This document shows positions 49,844 through 63,345 of a DNA stretch of 64,000 nt, in pieces. The stretch covers positions 1-64,000 of the forward strand of contig OY829649.1 of NCBI GenBank assembly GCA_963691815.1, given 5' to 3'. Both the position numbers and the translations under genes were made by a program. Each line of letters starts with the position of its first letter. Positions within the stretch are counted from its first letter, which is position 1. Under the pieces are notes generated by a model. The model did no database searches. It was not told the origin of the DNA and saw only the letters and a list, made by a program, of their open reading frames with translations. Origin of the DNA: Echiichthys vipera (Eukaryota > Chordata > Actinopteri > Perciformes > Trachinidae).

Positions 49844-52800
49844 TGTCATGTTTTTGTGGTGTTTTGCGTCTGTTTTAAGTCGTTTCATCACATATTTGTG
49901 GTGTTTTGATATGTTTTTAGTCGTTTTGTCATGTTTTTGTGGTGTGTTTCGTCAGTTTTTAGTTGTTTTATGACGTTTTTTTGGTGTTTTCATCTGTTTT
50001 TAGTCGTTTCATCACGTTTTTGTGGTGTTTTCATCTGTTTTTAGTCATTTTTGTCATGTTTTTGTGGTGTTTTCATCTGTTTTAAGTCGTTTTTTTGGTG
50101 TCTTGCGTTTGTTTTTAGTCGTTTCATCACGTTTTTGTGGTGTGTTTCGTCTGTTTATAGTTGTTTTATCACGTTTTTGTGGTATCTTCATCCGTTTTTA
50201 GTCTTTTTCGTCACGTTTTTGTGGTGTTTTCATCTGTTTTAGTCGTTTTGTCATGTTTTTCTGGAGTTTTGCGTCTGTTTTTAGTTGTTTTGTCATGTTC
50301 TTGTGGTGTTTTCGTCGGTTTTTAGTCGTTTTGTCACATTTTTGTAATGTTTTCATCTGTTTTAAGTCGGTTCATAACGTTTTTGTGGTGTTTTCGTCTG
50401 TTTTTAGTAATTCCATCACGTTTTCGTGGTGTTTTCGTCTTTTTTTAGTTGTTTTATCATATTTTTGAGGTGTTTTCATCTGTTTTAAGAGGTTTCATCA
50501 CGTTTTTGTGGTGTTTTCATCTGTTTTTAGTCCTTTTTGCGGTGTCTTGCGTCTGTTTTTAGTCGTTTCATCACGTTTTTGTGGTGTGTTTCGTCTGTTT
50601 ATAGTTGTTTTATCACGTTTTTGTGGTGTTTTCATCCGTCTTTAGTCGTTTCATCACGTTTTTGTGGTGTTTTCATCTGTTTTTATTCATTTTTGTCATG
50701 TTTTTGTGGTGTTTTCATCTGTTTTGAGTCGTTTCATCACGTTTTTGTTAGTGTTTTCGTCTGTTTTTAGTCCTTTTGTCACGTTTTAGTGGTATTTTAA
50801 TCAGTTTTTAGTCGTTTTGTCATGTTTCTGTGGAATTTTACGCCTGTTTCTAGTCGTTTCATCACGTTTTTGTGGTGTTTTGTCTTTTTTTAGTCGTTTT
50901 GTCATGTGTTTGTGGTGTTTTGCATCTGTTTTAAGTCGTTTCTTCACATATTTGTTGTGTTTTCGTCTGTTTTTAGTCGTTTTATCATATTTTTGTGGTG
51001 TTTTCATCTGTTTTTAGTCGTTTCATCACGTTTTTGTTGAGTTTTGCGTCTGTTTTTAGTTGTTTCATCACGGTTTTGTGATGTTTTCATCTGTTTTAAG
51101 TGGTTTCATCACGTTTTTGTGGTGTTTTCATCTGTTTTTGTTTTTTTGCGGTGTCTTGCGTCTGTTTTTAGTCATTTTGTCATGTTTTTGTGGAGTTTTG
51201 CGTGTATTTTCAGTCGTTTCATCATATTTTGTGGAGTTTTGCGTCTGCTTTTAGTCGTTTCATCACTTTTTTGTGGTGTTTTCGCCTGTTTTTATTTGTT
51301 TTATCATATTTTTGTTGTGTTTTGATCTTTTTTTGGTCATTTTGTCATGTTTTTGTGGTGTTTTCATTTGTTTTTAGTCGTTTTGTCATGTTTTTGTGGA
51401 GTTTTGCGTATGTTTTCAGTCGTTTCATCATGTTTTGTGGAGTTTTGCGTCTGTTTTTAGTCGTTTCATCACTTTTTTGTGGTTTGTTTCGTCTGTTTTT
51501 AGTTGTCTTATCACGTTTTGTGGTGTTTTCATCTGTTTTTAGTCGTTTCATCACGTTTTTGTGGTGTTTTCATCTGTTTTTAGTCATTTTTGTCATGTAT
51601 TTGTGGTGTTTTCATCTATTTTAAGTCGTTTCATAACGTATTTGTGGTGTTTTCGTCTGATTTTAGTCGTTTCATCACGTTTTTGTTGGTGTTTTCGTCT
51701 GTTTTTAGTCGTTTTGTCACGTTTTAGTGGTATTTTAAACAGTTTTTAGTCGTTTTGGCATGTTTCTGTGGAATTTGTCGTCTGTTGTTAGTCGTTTCAT
51801 CACGTTTTTGTGGTGTTTTCGTCTGTTTTTAGTCGTTTTGCCATGTTTTTGTGTTGTTTTGCGCCTGTTTTAAGTCGTTTCATCTCATATTTGTGGTGTT
51901 TTCGTCTGTTTTTAGTCGTTTCATCACGTTTTTGTGGTGTTTTGATATGTTTTTAGTTGTTTTGTCATGTTTTTGTTGTGTTTTCATTTGTTTTTAGTCG
52001 TTTTGTCATGTTTTGTGGAGTTTTGCGTCTGTTTTCTGTTGTTTCATCATGTTTTGTGTTGTTTTCGTCTGTTTTAAGTCGTTTTGTCACATTTGTGTGG
52101 TATTTTAAACAGTTTTTAGTCGTTTTGTCATGTTTCTGGGGAATTTTTCGTCTGTTTTTAGTCGTTTCATCACGTTTTTGTGGTGTTTTCGTCTGTTTTT
52201 AGTCGTTTTGCCATGTTTTTGTGGTGTTTTGCATCTGTTTTAAGTCGTTTCATCACATATTTGTGGTGTTTTGATCTTTTTTTGGTCGTTTTGTCACGTT
52301 TTTGTGGTGTTTTCTTCTGTTTTTAGTCGTTTTTTCATGTTTTTGTGGAGTTTTGCGTCTGTTTTCAGTCGTTTCATCATGTTTTGTGGAGTTTTGCGTC
52401 TGTTTTTAGTCGTTTCATCACTTTTTTGTGGTGTGTTTCGTCTGTTTTTAGTTGTCTTATCACGTTTTGTGGTGTTTTCATCTGTTTTTAGTCATTTTTG
52501 TCATGTATTTGTGGTGTTATCATCTATTTTAAGTCGTTTCATAACGTATTTGTGTTGTTTTCGTCTGATTTTAGTCGTTTCATCACGTTTTTGTTGGTGT
52601 TTTCGTCTGTTTTTTAGTCGTTTTGTCACGTTTTAGTGGTATTTTAAACAGTTTTTAGTCGTTTTGTCATGTTTCTGTGGAATTTGTCGTCTGTTGTTAG
52701 TCGTTTCATCACGTTTTTGTGGTGTTTTCGTCTGTTTTAAGTCGTTTTGCCCTGTTTTTGTGGTGTTTTGCGCCTGTTTTAAGTCGTTTCATCTCATATT

Positions 52801-55800
52801 TGTGGTGTTTTCGTCTGTTTTTAGTCGTTTCATAACGTTTTTGTGGTGTTTTCGTCTGTTTTTAGTTGTCTTATCACGTTTTGTGGTGTTTTCATCTGTT
52901 TTTAGTCGTTTCATAATGTTTTTGTGGAGTTTTGCGTCCGTCTCTAGTAGTTTATCACGTTTTTGTGTCGTTTTCGTATGTTTTAAGTCGTTTTGTCATG
53001 TTTTTGTGGTGTTTTCGTCTGTTTTTAGTCGTTTCATCACCTTTTTGTGGTGTTTTCATCTGTTTTTGGTAGTTTTTGTCATGTTTTTGTGGTGTTTTGC
53101 GTCTGTTTTAAGTCGTTTCATCACATATTTGTGGTGTTTTGATATGTTTTTAGTCGTTTTGTCATGTTTTTGTGGTGTGTTTCGTCAGTTTTTAGTTGTT
53201 TTATGACGTTTTTTTGGTGTTTTCATCTGTTTTTAGTCGTTTCATCACGTTTTTGTGGTGTTTTCATCTGTTTTTAGTCATTTTTGTCATGTTTTTGTGG
53301 TGTTTTCATCTGTTTTAAGTCGTTTTTTTGGTGTCTTGCGTTTGTTTTTAGTCGTTTCATCACGTTTTTGTGGTGTGTTTCGTCTGTTTATAGTTGTTTT
53401 ATCACGTTTTTGTGGTATCTTCATCCGTTTTTAGTCTTTTTCGTCACGTTTTTGTGGTGTTTTCATCTGTTTTAGTCGTTTTGTCATGTTTTTCTGGAGT
53501 TTTGCGTCTGTTTTTAGTTGTTTTGTCATGTTCTTGTGGTGTTTTCGTCGGTTTTTAGTCGTTTTGTCACATTTTTGTAATGTTTTCATCTGTTTTAAGT
53601 CGGTTCATAACGTTTTTGTGGTGTTTTCGTCTGTTTTCAGTAATTCCATCACGTTTTCGTGGTGTTTTCGTCTTTTTTTAGTTGTTTTATCATATTTTTG
53701 AGGTGTTTTCATCTGTTTTAAGAGGTTTCATCACGTTTTTGTGGTGTTTTCATCTGTTTTTAGTCCTTTTTGCGGTGTCTTGCGTCTGTTTTTAGTCGTT
53801 TCATCACGTTTTTGTGGTGTGTTTCGTCTGTTTATAGTTGTTTTATCACGTTTTTGTGGTGTTTTCATCCGTCTTTAGTCGTTTCATCACGTTTTTGTGG
53901 TGTTTTCATCTGTTTTTATTCATTTTTGTCATGTTTTTGTGGTGTTTTCATCTGTTTTGAGTCGTTTCATCACGTTTTTGTTAGTGTTTTCGTCTGTTTT
54001 TAGTCCTTTTGTCACGTTTTAGTGGTATTTTAATCAGTTTTTAGTCGTTTTGTCATGTTTCTGTGGAATTTTACGCCTGTTTCTAGTCGTTTCATCACGT
54101 TTTTGTGGTGTTTTGTCTTTTTTTAGTCGTTTTGTCATGTGTTTGTGGTGTTTTGCATCTGTTTTAAGTCGTTTCTTCACATATTTGTTGTGTTTTCGTC
54201 TGTTTTTAGTCGTTTTATCATATTTTTGTGGTGTTTTCATCTGTTTTTAGTCGTTTCATCACGTTTTTGTTGAGTTTTGCGTCTGTTTTTAGTTGTTTCA
54301 TCACGGTTTTGTGATGTTTTCATCTGTTTTAAGTGGTTTCATCACGTTTTTGTGGTGTTTTCATCTGTTTTTGTTTTTTTGCGGTGTCTTGCGTCTGTTT
54401 TTAGTCATTTTGTCATGTTTTTGTGGAGTTTTGCGTGTATTTTCAGTCGTTTCATCATATTTTGTGGAGTTTTGCGTCTGCTTTTAGTCGTTTCATCACT
54501 TTTTTGTGGTGTTTTCGCCTGTTTTTATTTGTTTTATCATATTTTTGTTGTGTTTTGATCTTTTTTTGGTCATTTTGTCATGTTTTTGTGGTGTTTTCAT
54601 TTGTTTTTAGTCGTTTTGTCATGTTTTTGTGGAGTTTTGCGTATGTTTTCAGTCGTTTCATCATGTTTTGTGGAGTTTTGCGTCTGTTTTTAGTCGTTTC
54701 ATCACTTTTTTGTGGTTTGTTTCGTCTGTTTTTAGTTGTCTTATCACGTTTTGTGGTGTTTTCATCTGTTTTTAGTCGTTTCATCACGTTTTTGTGGTGT
54801 TTCGTCTGTTTTTAGTTGTCTTATCACGTTTTGTGGTGTTTTCATCTGTTTTTAGTCGTTTCATCACGTTTTTGTGGTGTTTTCATCTGTTTTTAGTCAT
54901 TTTTGTCATGTATTTGTGGTGTTTTCATCTATTTTAAGTCGTTTCATAACGTATTTGTGGTGTTTTCGTCTGATTTTAGTCGTTTCATCACGTTTTTGTT
55001 GGTGTTTTCGTCTGTTTTTAGTCGTTTTGTCACGTTTTAGTGGTATTTTAAACAGTTTTTAGTCGTTTTGGCATGTTTCTGTGGAATTTGTCGTCTGTTG
55101 TTAGTCGTTTCATCACGTTTTTGTGGTGTTTTCGTCTGTTTTTAGTCGTTTTGCCATGTTTTTGTGTTGTTTTGCGCCTGTTTTAAGTCGTTTCATCTCA
55201 TATTTGTGGTGTTTTCGTCTGTTTTTAGTCGTTTCATCACGTTTTTGTGGTGTTTTGATATGTTTTTAGTTGTTTTGTCATGTTTTTGTTGTGTTTTCAT
55301 TTGTTTTTAGTCGTTTTGTCATGTTTTGTGGAGTTTTGCGTCTGTTTTCTGTTGTTTCATCATGTTTTGTGTTGTTTTCGTCTGTTTTAAGTCGTTTTGT
55401 CACATTTGTGTGGTATTTTAAACAGTTTTTAGTCGTTTTGTCATGTTTCTGTGGAATTTGTCGTCTGTTGTTAGTCGTTTCATCACGTTTTTGTGGTGTT
55501 TTCGTCTGTTTTAAGTCGTTTTGCCCTGTTTTTGTGGTGTTTTGCGCCTGTTTTAAGTCGTTTCATCTCATATTTGTGGTGTTTTCGTCTGTTTTTAGTC
55601 GTTTCATAACGTTTTTGTGGTGTTTTCGTCTGTTTTTAGTTGTCTTATCACGTTTTGTGGTGTTTTCATCTGTTTTTAGTCGTTTCATAATGTTTTTGTG
55701 GAGTTTTGCGTCCGTCTCTAGTAGTTTATCACGTTTTTGTGTCGTTTTCGTATGTTTTAAGTCGTTTTGTCATGTTTTTGTGGTGTTTTCGTCTGTTTTT

Positions 55801-58800
55801 AGTCGTTTCATCACCTTTTTGTGGTGTTTTCATCTGTTTTTGGTAGTTTTTGTCATGTTTTTGTGGTGTTTTGCGTCTGTTTTAAGTCGTTTCATCACAT
55901 ATTTGTGGTGTTTTGATATGTTTTTAGTCGTTTTGTCATGTTTTTGTGGTGTGTTTCGTCAGTTTTTAGTTGTTTTATGACGTTTTTTTGGTGTTTTCAT
56001 CTGTTTTTAGTCGTTTCATCACGTTTTTGTGGTGTTTTCATCAGTTTTTAGTCATTTTTGTCATGTTTTTGTGGTGTTTTCATCTGTTTTAAGTCGTTTT
56101 TTTGGTGTCTTGCGTTTGTTTTTAGTCGTTTCATCACGTTTTTGTGGTGTGTTTCGTCTGTTTATAGTTGTTTTATCACGTTTTTGTGGTATCTTCATCC
56201 GTTTTTAGTCTTTTTCGTCACGTTTTTGTGGTGTTTTCATCTGTTTTAGTCGTTTTGTCATGTTTTTCTGGAGTTTTGCGTCTGTTTTTAGTTGTTTTGT
56301 CATGTTCTTGTGGTGTTTTCGTCGGTTTTTAGTCGTTTTGTCACATTTTTGTAATGTTTTCATCTGTTTTAAGTCGGTTCATAACGTTTTTGTGGTGTTT
56401 TCGTCTGTTTTTAGTAATTCCATCACGTTTTCGTGGTGTTTTCGTCTTTTTTTAGTTGTTTTATCATATTTTTGAGGTGTTTTCATCTGTTTTAAGAGGT
56501 TTCATCACGTTTTTGTGGTGTTTTCATCTGTTTTTAGTCCTTTTTGCGGTGTCTTGCGTCTGTTTTTAGTCGTTTCATCACGTTTTTGTGGTGTGTTTCG
56601 TCTGTTTATAGTTGTTTTATCACGTTTTTGTGGTGTTTTCATCCGTCTTTAGTCGTTTCATCACGTTTTTGTGGTGTTTTCATCTGTTTTTATTCATTTT
56701 TGTCATGTTTTTGTGGTGTTTTCATCTGTTTTGAGTCGTTTCATCACGTTTTTGTTAGTGTTTTCGTCTGTTTTTAGTCCTTTTGTCACGTTTTAGTGGT
56801 ATTTTAATCAGTTTTTAGTCGTTTTGTCATGTTTCTGTGGAATTTTACGCCTGTTTCTAGTCGTTTCATCACGTTTTTGTGGTGTTTTGTCTTTTTTTAG
56901 TCGTTTTGTCATGTGTTTGTGGTGTTTTGCATCTGTTTTAAGTCGTTTCTTCACATATTTGTTGTGTTTTCGTCTGTTTTTAGTCGTTTTATCATATTTT
57001 TGTGGTGTTTTCATCTGTTTTTAGTCGTTTCATCACGTTTTTGTTGAGTTTTGCGTCTGTTTTTAGTTGTTTCATCACGGTTTTGTGATGTTTTCATCTG
57101 TTTTAAGTGGTTTCATCACGTTTTTGTGGTGTTTTCATCTGTTTTTGTTTTTTTGCGGTGTCTTGCGTCTGTTTTTAGTCATTTTGTCATGTTTTTGTGG
57201 AGTTTTGCGTGTATTTTCAGTCGTTTCATCATATTTTGTGGAGTTTTGCGTCTGCTTTTAGTCGTTTCATCACTTTTTTGTGGTGTTTTCGCCTGTTTTT
57301 ATTTGTTTTATCATATTTTTGTTGTGTTTTGATCTTTTTTTGGTCATTTTGTCATGTTTTTGTGGTGTTTTCATTTGTTTTTAGTCGTTTTGTCATGTTT
57401 TTGTGGAGTTTTGCGTATGTTTTCAGTCGTTTCATCATGTTTTGTGGAGTTTTGCGTCTGTTTTTAGTCGTTTCATCACTTTTTTGTGGTTTGTTTCGTC
57501 TGTTTTTAGTTGTCTTATCACGTTTTGTGGTGTTTTCATCTGTTTTTAGTCGTTTCATCACGTTTTTGTGGTGTTTCGTCTGTTTTTAGTTGTCTTATCA
57601 CGTTTTGTGGTGTTTTCATCTGTTTTTAGTCGTTTCATCACGTTTTTGTGGTGTTTTCATCTGTTTTTAGTCATTTTTGTCATGTATTTGTGGTGTTTTC
57701 ATCTATTTTAAGTCGTTTCATAACGTATTTGTGGTGTTTTCGTCTGATTTTAGTCGTTTCATCACGTTTTTGTTGGTGTTTTCGTCTGTTTTTAGTCGTT
57801 TTGTCACGTTTTAGTGGTATTTTAAACAGTTTTTAGTCGTTTTGGCATGTTTCTGTGGAATTTGTCGTCTGTTGTTAGTCGTTTCATCACGTTTTTGTGG
57901 TGTTTTCGTCTGTTTTTAGTCGTTTTGCCATGTTTTTGTGTTGTTTTGCGCCTGTTTTAAGTCGTTTCATCTCATATTTGTGGTGTTTTCGTCTGTTTTT
58001 AGTCGTTTCATCACGTTTTTGTGGTGTTTTGATATGTTTTTAGTTGTTTTGTCATGTTTTTGTTGTGTTTTCATTTGTTTTTAGTCGTTTTGTCATGTTT
58101 TGTGGAGTTTTGCGTCTGTTTTCTGTTGTTTCATCATGTTTTGTGTTGTTTTCGTCTGTTTTAAGTCGTTTTGTCACATTTGTGTGGTATTTTAAACAGT
58201 TTTTAGTCGTTTTGTCATGTTTCTGGGGAATTTTTCGTCTGTTTTTAGTCGTTTCATCACGTTTTTGTGGTGTTTTCGTCTGTTTTTAGTCGTTTTGCCA
58301 TGTTTTTGTGGTGTTTTGCATCTGTTTTAAGTCGTTTCATCACATATTTGTGGTGTTTTGATCTTTTTTTGGTCGTTTTGTCACGTTTTTGTGGTGTTTT
58401 CTTCTGTTTTTAGTCGTTTTTTCATGTTTTTGTGGAGTTTTGCGTCTGTTTTCAGTCGTTTCATCATGTTTTGTGGAGTTCTGCGTCTGTTTTTAGTCGT
58501 TTCATCACTTTTTTGTGGTGTGTTTCGTCTGTTTTTAGTTGTCTTATCACGTTTTGTGGTGTTTTCATCTGTTTTTAGTCATTTTTGTCATGTATTTGTG
58601 GTGTTATCATCTATTTTAAGTCGTTTCATAACGTATTTGTGTTGTTTTCGTCTGATTTTAGTCGTTTCATCACGTTTTTGTTGGTGTTTTCGTCTGTTTT
58701 TTAGTCGTTTTGTCACGTTTTAGTGGTATTTTAAACAGTTTTTAGTCGTTTTGTCATGTTTCTGTGGAATTTGTCGTCTGTTGTTAGTCGTTTCATCACG

Positions 58801-58984
58801 TTTTTGTGGTGTTTTCGTCTGTTTTAAGTCGTTTTGCCCTGTTTTTGTGGTGTTTTGCGCCTGTTTTAAGTCGTTTCATCTCATATTTGTGGTGTTTTCG
58901 TCTGTTTTTAGTCGTTTCATAACGTTTTTGTGGTGTTTTCGTCTGTTTTTAGTTGTCTTATCACGTTTTGTGGTGTTTTCATCT
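49844..58984. repeat. Three tandem copies of a roughly 3-kb block
   Basis: Copies lie at about 49,844-53,076 (3,233 bp), 53,077-55,850 (2,774 bp) and 55,851-58,984 (partial). Landmarks repeat at constant offsets, such as GTCGTTTTTTTGGTGTC near 50,087, 53,320 and 56,094. Copies 2 and 3 carry an 80-bp two-monomer insertion near 54,790 and 57,565. Copy 2 lacks 539 bp present in copy 1 (52,131-52,669) and in copy 3. The missing piece is bounded by the same TTTTAAACAG monomer, as expected from unequal exchange or slippage between matching monomers. Confidence 0.87.
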
Positions 58985-59049
58985 GATTTTAGTCGTTTCA
59001 TCACGTTTTTGTTGGTGTTTTCGTCTGTTTTTAGTCGCTTTGTCACGTT

Positions 59050-60830
59050 TTAGTGGTATTTTAAACAGTTTTTAGTCGTTTTGTCATGTTTCTGTGGAAT
59101 TTGTCGTCTGTTGTTAGTCGTTTCATCACGTTTTTGTGGTGTTTTCGTCTGTTTTTAGTCGTTTCATCACGTTTTTGTGGTGTTTTGATATGTTTTTAGT
59201 TGTTTTGTCATGTTTTTGTTGTTTTCATTTGTTTTTAGTCGTTTTGTCATGTTTTGTGGAGTTTTGCGTCTGTTTTCTGTTGTTTCATCATGTTTTGTGT
59301 TGTTTTCGTCTGTTTTTAGTCGTTTTGTCACATTTGTGTGGTATTTTAAACAGTTTTTAGTCGTTTTGTCATGTTTCTGTGGAATTTGTCGTCTGTTGTT
59401 AGTCGTTTCATCTCATATTTGTGGTGTTTTCGTCTGTTTTTAGTCATTTCATCACGTTTTTGTGGTGTTTTGATATGTTTTTAGTTGTTTTGTCATGTTT
59501 TTGTTGTGTTTTCATTTGTTTTTAGTCGTTTTGTCATGTTTTGTGGAGTTTTGCGTCTGTTTTCTGTTGTTTCATCATGTTTTGTGTTGTTTTCGTCTGT
59601 TTTTAGTCGTTTTGTCACATTTGTGTGGTATTTTAAACAGTTTTTAGTCGTTTTGTCATGTTTCTCGGGAATTTTTCGTCTGTTTTTAGTCGTTTCATCA
59701 CGTTTTTGTGGTGTTTTCGTCTGTTTTTAGTCGTTTTGCCATGTTTTTGTGGTGTTTTGCATCTGTTTTAAGTCGTTTCATCACATATTTGTGGTGTTTT
59801 GATCTTTTTTTGGTCGTTTTGTCACGTTTTTGTGGTGTTTTCTTCTGTTTTTAGTCGTTTTTTCATGTTTTTGTGGAGTTTTGCGTCTGTTTTCAGTCGT
59901 TTCATCATGTTTTGTGGAGTTTTGCGTCTGTTTTTAGTCGTTTCATCACTTTTTTGTGGTGTGTTTCGTCTGTTTTTAGTTGTCTTATCACGTTTTGTGG
60001 TGTTTTCATCTGTTTTTAGTCGTTTCATCACGTTTTTGTGGTGTTTCGTCTGTTTTTAGTTGTCTTATCACGTTTTGTGGTGTTTTCATCTGTTTTTAGT
60101 CGTTTCATCACGTTTTTGTGGTGTTTTCATCTGTTTTTAGTCATTTTTGTCATGTATTTGTGGTGTTATCATCTATTTTAAGTCGTTTCATAACGTATTT
60201 GTGTTGTTTTCGTCTGATTTTAGTCGTTTCATCACGTTTTTGTTGGTGTTTTCGTCTGTTTTTTAGTCGTTTTGTCACGTTTTAGTGGTATTTTAAACAG
60301 TTTTTAGTCGTTTTGTCATGTTTCTGTGGATTTGGTCGTCTGTTGTTAGTCGTTTCATCACGTTTTTGTGGTGTTTTCGTCTGTTTTAAGTCGTTTTGCC
60401 ATGTTTTTGTGGTGTTTTGCGCCTGTTTTAAGTCGTTTCATCTCATATTTGTGGTGTTTTCGTCTGTTTTTAGTCGTTTCATCACGTTTTTGTGGTGTTT
60501 TGATATGTTTTTAGTTGTTTTGTCATGTTTTTGTGGTGTTTTCATTTGTTTTTAGTCGTTTTGTCATGTTTTGTGGAGTTTTGCGTCTGTTTTCTGTCGT
60601 TTCATCATGTTTTGTGTTGTTTTCGTCTGTTTTTAGTAGTTTTGTCACATTTGTGTGGTATTTTAAACAGTTTTTAGTCGTTTTTTCATGTTTCTGGGGA
60701 ATTTTTCGTCTGTTTTTAGTCGTTTCATCACGTTTTTGTGGTGTTTTCGTCTGTTTTTAGTCGTTTTGCCATGTTTTTGTGGTGTTTTGCATCTGTTTTA
60801 AGTCGTTTCATCACATATTTGTGGTGTTTT
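59050..60830. repeat. Rearranged partial copies of the 3-kb block
   Basis: After the third copy, pieces of the same block continue in shorter, irregular repeats. The run TTTTGATATGTTTTTAG, TCATGTTTTGTGGAG, TTTCTGTTGTTTC and TTTTAAACAG occurs near 59,186-59,350, 59,470-59,640 and 60,508-60,670. The run TTTTGATCTTTTTTTGGTCG occurs near 59,798 and 60,828. The insertion-bearing double GTCTTATCACGTTTTGTGG pattern occurs near 59,983-60,080. There are no non-satellite bases. Confidence 0.75.
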
Positions 60831-61420
60831 GATCTTTTTTTGGTCGTTTTGTCACGTTTTTGTGGTGTTTTCTTCTGTTTTTAGTCGTTTTTTCATGTTT
60901 TTGTGGGTTTTTTTTCGTCTGTTTTTAGTCGTTTCATCACATATTTGTGGTTTTTTCATCTGTTTTTAGTCGTTTCATAATGTTTTTGTGGAGTTTTGCG
61001 TCTGTTTTTAGTCGTTTTGTCATGTTTTTGTGGAGTCTTGGTCTGTTTGTAGTCGTTTTGTCAGGTTTTTTTGGTGTTTTCATCTGTTTTAAGTGGTTTC
61101 ATCACGTTTTTGTGGTGTTTTCATCTGTTTTTAGTCGTTTTTGCGGTGTCTTGCGTCTGTTTTTAGTCGTTTCATCACATTTTTGTGGTGTGTTTCGTCT
61201 GTGTATAGTTGTTTTATCACGTTTTTGTGGTGTTTTCATCCGTTTTTAGTCATTTTTTAAACGTTTTTGTGGTGTTTTCGTCTGTTTTTAGTTGTCTTAT
61301 CACGTTTTGTGGTGTTTTCATCTGTTTTTAGTCGTTTCATCACGTTTTTGTGGTGTTTTCATCTGTTTTTAGTCATTTTTGTCATGTATTTGTGGTGTTT
61401 TCATCTATTTTAAGTCGTTT

Positions 61421-62614
61421 CATCACATATTTGTGGTGTTTTGATCTTTTTTTGGTCGTTTTGTCACGTTTTTGTGGTGTTTTCTTCTGTTTTTAGTCGT
61501 TTTTTCATGTTTTTGTGTTTTTTTTTCGTCTGTTTTTAGTCGTTTCATCACATATTTGTGTTTTTTTCATCTGTTTTTAGTCGTTTCATAATGTTTTTGT
61601 GGAGTTTTGGGTCTGTTTTTAGTCGTTTTGTTATGTTTTTGTGGAGTCTTGGTCTGTTTGTAGTCGTTTTGTTAGGTTTTTTTGGTGTTTTCATCTGTTT
61701 TTAGTCGTTTCATCACGTTTTTGTTGAGTTTTGCCTCTGTTTTTAGTTGTTTCATCACGGTTTAGTGGTGTTTTCATCTGTTTTTAGTCGTTTTGCCATG
61801 TTTTTGTGGTGTTTTGCATCAGTTTTAAGTCGTTTCATCACATATTTGTGGTGTTTTGATCTTTTTTTGGTCGTTTTGTCACGTTTTTATGGTGTTTTCT
61901 TCTGTTTTTAGTCGTTTTTTCATGTTTTTGTGTTTTTTTTTCCGTCTGTTTTTAGTCGTTTCATCACATATTTGTGTTTTTTTCATCTGTTTTTAGTCGT
62001 TTCATAATGTTTTTGTGGAGTTTTGCGTCTGTTTTTAGTCGTTTTGTTATGTTTTTGTGGAGTCGTGGTCTGTTTGCAGTCGTTTTGTCAGGTTTTTTTG
62101 GTGTTTTCATCCGTTTTTAGTCGTTTCATCACGTTTTTGTTGAGTTTTGCCTCTGTTTTTAGTTGTTTCATCACGGTTTAGTGGTGTTTTCATCTGTTTT
62201 TAGTCGTTTTGCCATGTTTTTGTGGTGTTTTGCATCTGTTTTAAGTCGTTTCATCACATATTTGTGGTGTTTTGATCTTTTTTTGGTCGTTTTGTCACGT
62301 TTTTATGGTGTTTTCTTCTGTTTTTAGTCGTTTTTTCATGTTTTTGTGTTTTTTTTTCCGTCTGTTTTTAGTCGTTTCATCACATATTTGTGTTTTTTTC
62401 ATCTGTTTTTAGTCGTTTCATAATGTTTTTGTGGTGTTTTGCGTCTGTTTTTAGTCGTTTTGTTATGTTTTTGTGGAGTCTTGGTCTGTTTGTAGTCGTT
62501 TTGTCAGGTTTTTTTGGTGTTTTCATCTGTTTTTAGTCGTTTCATCACGTTTTTGTTGAGTTTTGCATCGTTTTTAGTTGTTTCATCACGGTTTAGTGGT
62601 GTTTTCATCTGTTT
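61421..62614. repeat. Three copies of a ten-monomer (415/416-bp) repeat
   Basis: The landmark CATCACATATTTGTGG followed by TTTTGATCTTTTTTTGGTCG lies at 61,421, 61,836 and 62,252, giving steps of 415 and 416 bp. Each copy continues with a long T run ending in CGTCTG (61,526; 61,941; 62,357), a second CACATATTTGTGTTTTTTTC monomer and TGGTCTGTTTG. The third copy ends near 62,614. A more distant relative starts near 60,809. Confidence 0.84.
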
Positions 62615-63345
62615 TAAGTGGTTTCATCACGTTTTTGTGGTGTTTTCATCTGTTTTTAGTCGTTTTTATGGTGTCTTGCGTCTTTTTTTAGTCGTTTCAT
62701 CACATTTTTGTGGTGTGTTTCGTCTGTTTATATTTGTATTATCACGTTTTTGTGGTGTTTTCATCCGTTTTTAGTCAGTTTTTACACGTTTTTGTGGTGT
62801 TTTCATCTGTTTTTAGTCGTTTCATCACGTTTTTGTGGTGTGTTTGTTCTGTTTTTAGTTGTCTTATCACGTTTTGTGGTGTTTTCATCTTTTTTTAGTC
62901 GTTTCATCACGTTTTTGTGGTGTTTTCATCTGTTGTAGTCATTTTTGTCATGTTTTTGTGGTGTTTTCATCTGTTTTAAGTCGTTTCATAACGTATTTGT
63001 GGTGTTTTCGTCTGATTTTGGTCGTTTCATCACATTTTTGTTGGTGTTTTCGTCTGTTTTTAGTCGTTTTGTCACGTTTTAGTGGTATTTTAAACAGTTT
63101 TTAGTTGTTTTGTCATGTTTCTGTGGAATTTTTCGTCTGTTTTTAGTCGTTTCATCACGTTTTTGTGGTGTTTTCGTGTGTTTTAAGTCGTTTCATCACA
63201 TATTTGTGGTGTTTTCATCTGTTTTTAGTCATTTTGTCATGTGTTTGTGGTGTTTTCATCTGTTTTAAGTCGTTTCATAGCGTATTTGTGGTGTTTTCGT
63301 CTGATTTTGGTCTTTTTGTCACGTTTTTGTGGTGTTTTCATCTGT

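Noticed and set aside
35204..60031. Minus-strand Lys/Thr/Asn-rich open frames of 62-83 codons resembling basic nuclear proteins.
   Set aside because: These are the complement of the same T-rich monomer and have the same 41-codon periodicity. Duplicated frames coincide exactly with duplicated DNA blocks.
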